Assembly (NCBI GenBank): GCA_037176705.1
Contig: CM073891.1
Span: forward strand, 95,415,827 to 95,479,826
Source: Molossus alvarezi
Taxonomy: Eukaryota; Chordata; Mammalia; Chiroptera; Molossidae
Reading direction: 5' to 3'
Length of the DNA stretch: 64,000 nucleotides
Shown here: positions 52,601 through 61,600 of the stretch, piece after piece
Numbering within the stretch: the stretch's first letter is position 1
Layout of the letters: each line of letters starts with the position of its first letter
Made by a program: the position numbers and the translations under genes
Notes under the pieces: model-generated
What the model was told of the DNA's origin: nothing
What the model saw: only the letters and a program-made list of their open reading frames with translations
Databases searched by the model: none

Positions 52601-55600
52601 TAGTTATTAAGAGGCTGGACTTGGATCAGACCTGGGCTTGAGTCTCAGACCCACCAACTGGGACAGATGATTTAATCTCCGCCTGTGTGCTCACCTGGGA
52701 TGTTGTAAGGACTCAGTCTGTAGTAGCTGCTACAGCAGAAGGTGCTTAGCTGGGTGGGGCGCCATGAAGGCTAGGCACAGGAGAGGCCTGTGGAGGGAAC
52801 CCACATACTTTCTCCTCTTCCTAGGTCTGTGCTTATGGCCCTGGTCTCAAGGGCGGGCTGGTGGGCACCCCAGCGCCATTCTCCATCGACACTAAGGGGG
52901 CTGGCACAGGTGGCCTGGGACTGACCGTGGAGGGCCCCTGCGAGGCCCAGATCGAGTGCCAGGACAATGGTGATGGCTCGTGTGCTGTCAGCTACCTGCC
53001 CACGGAGCCCGGCGAGTACACCATCAACATCCTGTTTGCTGAAGCCCACATCCCTGGCTCACCCTTCAAGGCCACCATCCGGCCAGTGTTTGACCCGAGC
53101 AAGGTGCGGGCCAGCGGGCCGGGCCTGGAGCGCGGCAAGGCTGGCGAGGCGGCCACCTTCACTGTGGATTGCTCGGAGGCGGGCGATGCTGAGCTGACCA
53201 TCGAGATCCTGTCGGACGCCGGCGTCAAGGCCGAGGTGCTGATCCACAACAACGCCGATGGCACCTACCACATCACCTACAGCCCCGCCTTCCCCGGCAC
53301 CTACACCATCACCATCAAGTATGGTGGACACCCCGTACCCAAATTCCCCACCCGTGTCCACGTGCAGCCCGCTGTGGACACCAGCGGGATCAAGGTCTCG
53401 GGGCCTGGCGTGGAGCCGCATGGTGAGTGACACAGGAGGGGCCAGGAGCTGGTCAGGTTGCCGGTCAGGGAGCCGTGGGAGCCAGTGGGAGGGCGAAGGG
53501 AGGGCTCTGGGTAGCCCCGGAGTCGGGGCTCAGACACCCCAGAGGAGGAGCCGAGGGCAAAGGCAGAGCATGGAGCTTTGCCTCTGCTCTTGTGGGAAAA
53601 TTGTATCTGCCCATGGGCATTTTTCTGGGGAGATCCTCAACTTTCATCAGCTCACAGGGACCCTGATCTGAAAAAGCTAAGAACCCTGCTCTAGAGGGTA
53701 CAAAAGGATGCTTTGGGGTAGAGATGACAGGAGTCAGGAGACACTTCAGTGACTGTTACCACCTGCTGGGGGCTGGACCTGGGGCTAGGTGTGAGGGTGG
53801 GGTGCAGAGGGGCCCACAGCCTAGGGCGGGGGCCGATGGGAACAGAATGCCGCTGTGTGGTGAAGGAGTGGAGGCAGGGGCCGTGGGAGACGGGGCCTGG
53901 AGCTCACAGGGGCAGGGGGCGGCTGACCTCCGGCTGGGAAGGAGTGACCTCTGGGCTGAGGCGGGGTGGGGGTAGCTACTATGTGAAGGCTGCCCCCCCC
54001 ACTCACACTGAGCTCTCCTCTCCTGGGACCCAGGTGTCCTGCGTGAGGTGACCACTGAGTTCACGGTAGACGCAAGATCCCTCACAGCTACGGGGGGGAG
54101 CCATGTCACGGCTCGAGTGCTCAACCCCTCCGGTGCTAAGACGGACACCTACGTGACAGACAACGGGGACGGCACCTACCGAGTGCAGTACACGGCCTAT
54201 GAAGAGGGTGAGGGGCCGGGCTGAGCGGGGAGAGGGCCCGATCCCAGCATCCTCTGGGCAGTGGGGTGGGGGGCCTGCACGCCCTGACCCACTCCGTGTG
54301 ACTGCTTCCAGGTGTGCACTTGGTGGAGGTGCTGTATGACGAGGTAGCTGTGCCCAAGAGCCCCTTCCGAGTGGGCGTGACTGAGGGCTGTGACCCAACC
54401 CGCGTCCGGGCGTTTGGACCAGGCTTGGAGGGCGGCTTGGTCAACAAAGCCAACCGCTTCACTGTGGAAACCAGGTACCCTCCCCATTTCCTAACTTTGA
54501 CCCTGACGCCGTGGCCACCTTGATCTCAGCCACTTGTCCATCCCCCATCAAGAGTGAGCCACCAGTAAACCTCCCCCAGTGTCCAGATCAGCTGGGCCCC
54601 CAGTGGCCTGCTCTCCTGCTCCCCACCCTGCCCCTCCTGCTCCTCCATTCCCTCTCACTGGTCCTAGCAGAGCTTATGGGGGTGTCATCTTGCAGGGGAG
54701 CTGGCACCGGTGGCCTAGGCCTAGCCATTGAGGGCCCCTCGGAAGCTAAAATGTCCTGCAAGGACAACAAGGACGGCAGCTGCACTGTGGAATACATCCC
54801 CTTCACCCCCGGAGACTACGACGTCAACATCACCTTCGGGGGGCGGCCCATCCCAGGTGTGCAGAGAGGGCAGGGGTGCCCCGGGAGGGCCGAAGGGTGC
54901 CCGCTCGCTGGGTGGGAAACTGGAGCCAGATGTGCAGATTCATCCCTAGGCAGGATGGCCGTGAGCCAGCTCACGTGGACGGGGCAGGCATGGGCACTAA
55001 GGCCATTACCAAGAGGCAGGGTGGTGGGTGCTGCTGATGAAACCACGCCTCCAGTTCACTCTCAGAGGCCCAGCTCTGGGGTCCTGGCCCTATCCCCGGA
55101 GCACCAGACCTCCTGGGTTGGGTCACTCAGACGGTCCGGGCCACTCTCACTTGCTCAGTGAGGACAGCCTTGTGCCCTCTCCCTCTCTCTGTAAAGCCGA
55201 GAGCCCTGCTGCTCTCCTGTGGGCTGAGCTGCTCCAGCAGGTCACATCTTCAGTCATTGCAGAACTCGGGCCTGCTGCAATTGGACATGCTTCTCCCCCG
55301 CTGGATTAGCCTCTCTCCTGGATCATTTCTCTCTGTACCTCCGGCTTCTAGCTTGGTGCTAGACATATTTTTTAACTCTTATCCAATTTCACACTGTCAA
55401 GAATGTATTATCTTTTTAAAACATTCCATTTTTAACAATTTATTAATTTAGGAAGGTTTTGTTTTTGTTTTGTTTTTTTAAGACAGAGTGGGAGGTGGGG
55501 AGAGAGAAACATCGATGTGAGAGAGACATCGAAGGGTTGCCTCCCAACCGGGGCCAGGGACAAATCACATCTGAGGTACGTGCCCTTGGCTGGAATCGAA

Positions 55601-58600
55601 CCCGGGACTCTTTGGTCCACAGGCCTATACTCTAACTGCTGAGCCAAACTGGACAGGGCTGGAAGGTTTTCTTTCAGACCTGTGGCCCAAGTGAGTAAGG
55701 TTTGTCCAGCTTCAGTCTGCAGCCGTTTATTTATCCTCGTTTACATTTTCTCAGCCAGTTCTGAAGTGTTTGCACAAGTTGCTGTGGCCTCCTGGGCGGT
55801 TCAAAGGCAGGCAGGCCTCCTGGTTCGTCCGTGGAGAGACCCTCCCCCAGGCAGGTGGGGCTGATGGCTTCTCCTTACAGGAAGCCCGTTCCGAGTGCCG
55901 GTGAAGGATGTGGTGGACCCTGGGAAGGTGAAGTGCTCAGGACCAGGGCTGGGGGCTGGTGTCAGGGCCCGGGTGCCCCAGACCTTCACGGTGGACTGCA
56001 GCCAAGCTGGCCGAGCCCCCCTGCAAGTGGCGGTGCTGGGCCCCACAGGTATGGGATGTCTAGGGCGGGGGTGGGGGGGGACGGGGTGTCCGAGGCTCTG
56101 CTGACCTTGCTTCCCTTGCCCAGGTGTGGCAGAGCCCGTGGAGGTGCGTGACAATGGAGATGGTACCCACACCGTTCACTACACCCCTGCCACCGATGGG
56201 CCCTACACGGTAGCCGTCAAGTATGCCGACCAGGAGGTGCCACGCAGGTGAGGACCAGTTTCCTGCTCCTGCCAGGGCCGTAGCTGCAGGCCACTGCCGG
56301 GCCCTAGGAGTGCCCCTCCACTCGTCTGTCCCATCCTGCTCTTCCTCGGGGCTCCCTACCTGCCTTCCCCTCCCCAGAGCAGCGCAGCCGCAGGGGCCTC
56401 TCCTTGGGCTCTGCTTTCCCACCGTGTAGCCACAAATCAGTGCCTTGGGAAAAGGCAGGAGGCAGGAGAGGGCAGGCTCTGCAGCCTCCTCTGTAAACAA
56501 ACCACAGCATCGTCCCTGGATGGAGGGGAAGTGCTCGGGCTGGGTCAAGGGATCCCCAAGTGACCCTCCCACAAGACTCGGGATGTGACCCGGCTCCTGG
56601 GAACTGGCCCCTCCTCCCTGCCCCAGGAAGTCATCCCTCCTGCCTGTCTGTTGGGAGGACTCCCAACAATAAGTTGTTCCCCAACCCCCAGCCAACTCTC
56701 CATTCCTTTTGCCCCTCAAGCCCCTTCAAGATCAAGGTGCTTCCAGCCCACGATGCCAGCAAGGTACGGGCCAGTGGTCCCGGTCTCAATGCCTCCGGCA
56801 TCCCTGCCAGCCTGCCTGTGGAGTTCACCATCGACGCCAGGGACGCTGGGGAGGGCTTGCTCACTGTCCAGATTCTGGTGAGTCCACGCCTAGCCCACCT
56901 CCCAGGTCAGGCTCGGGGCACAGGCAGGCCTTGACCTCCGCTGCTCCCCCAGGACCCTGAGGGTAAGCCCAAGAAGGCCAACATCCGAGACAACGGAGAT
57001 GGCACATACACCGTGTCCTACCTGCCAGACATGAGTGGCCGGTACACCATCACCATCAAGTACGGTGGCGACGAGATCCCCTACTCGCCCTTCCGCATCC
57101 ATGCCCTCCCTACCGGGGATGCCAGCAAGTGCCTTGTCACAGGTGGGCACACACTTGCTTCCTCTGTCCCTGCTCACCACACAGCCCTGCTCATAGCTCT
57201 TCCACGTCCCCGGCCCAATCCCCTGAGGACTGTTGGTCCCAGAACCCACCCCTCCCACATCCTTCCCCCACCCCACCCCTCCTGAGTGCTGCAGGGCCTC
57301 ACACTCTTCTCTCTTTCCAGTGTCCATTGGAGGCCATGGCCTGGGTGAGTACCCTATCTCTTCTCTTCCTGCTGAGGTGGTGGGGACAGCTGGGATTGGA
57401 GGGGGCTGGACATATTCCCCACAGACCACTGACAGGGCTCTTCTGTGCGGCAGGTGCCTGCCTGGGCCCCCGCATTCAGATCGGGGAGGAGACAGTCATC
57501 ACAGTGGACGCCAAGGCAGCGGGCAAGGGGAAGGTGACGTGCACGGTGTCCACGCCGGATGGGGCAGAGCTTGATGTGGACGTGGTGGAGAACCACGATG
57601 GTACTTTCGATATCTACTACACGGCACCTGAGCCGGGCAAATACGTCATCACCATCCGCTTTGGAGGGGAGCACATCCCCAACAGCCCCTTCCACGTGCT
57701 GGTGAGTGCCACGGCTGCAGCGGGCCAGGGGTTGCCTGGGGAGGTGGGCCGGGCCCTCTTAGCAACAGCGAGAAATCTCAGAACCCGTCCCGTGTCTCGC
57801 GGATCCCGGGCCTAGAGTGCTCCGGAGCCAAGCCTTTGGTCTTCCTGCAGCCTCCCAACCTGGGAGGTGAACGCAGCCTTGCCTTGGGCCCCTCTGGCAT
57901 TGGCCAGCTCTCTCTGGAGAAACTCGCCATGTTCCTCTCTGATCCTTGGGCCCTCTGTCCCCATACATCTCCCCAAGGTGGCCCTACAGGACAGTGAGCC
58001 CTCCAGAGGGTAAAACACCTTAGATACCATCCTGATCATGGGCAGCCCAGGATTTCAGGTCCCAAAGTCGTTCTCTGGGTCAGCTCCTGGTCACTTGGCT
58101 GGTGGGCTCGCCTGTCACACCCTGAGCTCTCTGTACCTTGCCTCCCAGGCGTGTGACCCTATGCCCCATGTGGAGGAGCCCTCCGACGTGCTGCAGCCGC
58201 ACCGGCCCAGCGCCTACCCCACACGCTGGGTACTGCTGCCTCCCACTCCTCTGCCTTCACTTCCTCCTTCTATTCCTCAACAGCCAGGGCTGGGCATGGT
58301 TTGGGGCCATCTTGGGGAGCAGGTGGGGGTCAGGCTGTGCAGAGGGTTCCCCGAGCTGGGCACGGCACCTCTTCTCTTGCAGCTGACGCACCTCTCCTGC
58401 CACTCTGGTTTCACCGTTAACCATCTCGTTCTTGCCTCACTTTCTCTGACGTCAGTCATGGCTCAGGCCAAGCTCCCCAGGCCTTCCCCAGCTGATGACT
58501 GTTCCCTCTCACCTGCCATAGGCCACAGAGGAGCCAGTGGTGCCCGTGGAGCCAATGGAGTCCATGCTGAGGCCCTTCAACCTGGTCATCCCCTTCACCG

Positions 58601-61600
58601 TGCAGAAAGGGGAGCTCACAGGTACTGCCCTGGGTCCTGAGGCATGACGGCCCAGAGGGTGGACACCTTCGTCCAGACCCAGCCCCTTGCTTAGAGGTGG
58701 AAACTGGGGCTAGAGCAGGGAAGTGAGCTCCCCAAGGTCACGTAGCAAGCTGGGCAGAGATGAAACTCAGACTGAAGACTTATCTCCCAGTTCAGGGTTT
58801 ATCCCGCTGCTCCAGGCCGGTGCCTAACCTCTAGGGTGGACACACACCACAGGAGCAGGGTCAGCAGCGGGGTTGTGGCAGGAGGTCCCCTACGTAACCG
58901 GATCTGCTTGGCAGGGGAGGTGCGGATGCCCTCCGGGAAGACTGCCCGGCCCAACATCACCGACAACAAGGACGGCACCATCACGGTGAGATACGCGCCC
59001 ACGGAGAAAGGCCTGCACCAGATGGGGATCAAGTACGACGGCAACCACATCCCCGGTGAGTCGGGCTGGGTCGGGCTGGTCTGGGAGCACCCACAGCAGC
59101 TTCACTCTTGCTTGCCTTCTTTCAACCAGCATTTACTGAATGTCCTCTGTGTGCAGACACCTGGGAGACCCTGGGGAGGCTGATAGCCTGTGGGAGGCAG
59201 ACTTGCCCCAGTTAGGTCCCTCTGGCAGAGATGGAGGGCTCAGCAGGGAGGCTGGCAGATGGTGCTGGGACCTGAAGTGGGCTCAGGCAGCCCCTGTCCT
59301 CACTGCTAACCCAGTCCCCTTCTCTGTCCTTACCAGGGAGCCCCCTGCAGTTCTACGTGGATGCCATCAATAGTCGGCATGTCAGTGCCTATGGGCCAGG
59401 CTTGAGCCATGGCATGGTCAACAAGCCGGCTACCTTCACCATTGTCACCAAGGATGCTGGGGAAGGTAAGGGGAGCTGCAGGCAGGGGGCTGGGTGGGGG
59501 CCAGCCAGATGCACGGGTGAGGGCAGGACCTCTGATCTCAGCTCTGCCTCCACCTACAGGGGGTCTGTCCCTGGCTGTGGAGGGCCCATCCAAGGCAGAG
59601 ATCACTTGCAAGGACAACAAGGATGGCACCTGCACCGTGTCCTACCTTCCCACGGCACCAGGAGACTACAGCATCATCGTGCGCTTTGACGACAAGCACA
59701 TCCCCGGGAGCCCCTTCACAGCCAAGATCACAGGTGGGGCATGTGGACACATACAGCTTACAACACACACTTGGCACACAGCAGACATGCAAGCCCAGCG
59801 TGGTCGAGTCACTGGGGCCTTAGGGTAGGGCCCTTTGAGGTGGAAGAGGTCATTTTTGGACAAATCTAAGGAACGCTATTCTCTACAGTGGATAAGAGAC
59901 AGCCAACCACCCCCATGCTTTAAAACACATCATCACATTTAGTCTTTGAAGAAATTCTTTTGAGGTTAGGGTATTGACTGATAATCCCTTTGGGTAGAGG
60001 AGGAAACCAGTAGGCCCAGAGAGGCTAAGCAATTTGATCAGAGTCACACAGAGAACAAAAGGTCTGTGTTGTCTGGCCACTGCAGTGCTTTGTTGCCACA
60101 AAGCCACGTGATTCAGCATAAAAATACGCAAGTTGGGGATTTAACCCGTTCAGGACTGAGGCATCCCCAGGGCGGCTGGGTGCAGGCCCCATCCATAATC
60201 TCTGGCACTGAACCAAGACAGCTCTCCTGGCCTTGGCGTCCCTGTGCACGTGAGGAATCCCATCTGCTGAGTCAGGGACTCTGCCAGGAGGTCTCCTGAG
60301 CCCATGAGGGTAGGGCCTGCCTGGAGTCACAGCGCCTCACACCCCCTCTCCACCACCAGGCGATGACTCCATGAGGACATCACAGCTCAACGTGGGCACC
60401 TCCACGGATGTGTCGCTGAAGATCACCGAGAGTGACCTGAGCTTGCTGACTGCCAGCATCCGTGCCCCCTCAGGCAACGAGGAGCCCTGCCTGCTGAAGC
60501 GCCTGCCCAACCGGCACATCGGTGAGCGTGCGGCCAGGGGAGGGGCCCCGGGAGGCAGGCGAGAGGCCCAGGGCCCCTTGTTGACCTCCACCTCTCCACA
60601 GGCATCTCCTTCACCCCCAAGGAGGTGGGGGAGCACGTGGTGAGCGTGCGCAAGAGTGGTAAGCACGTCACCAACAGCCCCTTCAAGATCCTGGTGGGGC
60701 CGTCTGAGATCGGGGACGCCAGCAAGGTGCGGGTCTGGGGCAAGGGCCTCTCCGAGGGGCACACCTTCCAGGTGGCAGAGTTCATCGTGGACACTCGTAA
60801 TGCAGGTACTTCCTGCCCCGGAGACCTCTTATTTCAGCTGGTGCCCCCAGTGAGACTTGTCCTTTCCTGCCAGCACCCCCTTGGCCACACCCTCCTCCCT
60901 GAGCTGCCTGGCTCCGTCTCCTTTGGGACGCATGTTCTGGGACCTACTTAGGGGAGAGTGAATGTCCTGATGTCAGTTCTCTCACGTCTGAGCGTTTAAG
61001 TCTAAGAGAAAGCTTGCCGGTCGCGCGTTTGTCTCCCCCTTGCCTACTGGAACCCGAGCGGCCTATCTCAGGGAATTTCCCAGATTGCCTGTCCTTGGCC
61101 CTCTGGGTCAGTGCCTGCCTGGCTCACCGCTCCGCCCACTGAGCCTTCTTTTCGTAGTGGTCACTGCACAGCTTGGGTGCCCATTCCAGAGGGAGCCTGC
61201 GGTTTGGGGAGGGGAGAGCAGAGTGGCAGTGAGTGGCAGGGACTGAGGGGGACATGTCTCGTTTCCCACCAGGTTATGGGGGCCTGGGGCTGAGCATTGA
61301 AGGCCCTAGCAAGGTGGACATCAACTGTGAAGACATGGAGGACGGCACATGCAAAGTCACCTATTGCCCGACTGAACCCGGCACCTACATCATCAATGTC
61401 AAGTTTGCAGACAAGCATGTGCCCGGTAAGGCTCTGGGTTGTAGCCGGGTGGTGAGAGGCCAGGAGGCCAAAGGTCTGAACTTCCTGACCCACCGTCTCT
61501 CCGCATACAGGAAGCCCCTTCACAGTGAAGGTCACTGGTGAGGGTCGAATGAAGGAGAGCATCACCCGACGCAGGCAGGCGCCTTCCATTGCCAGCATCG

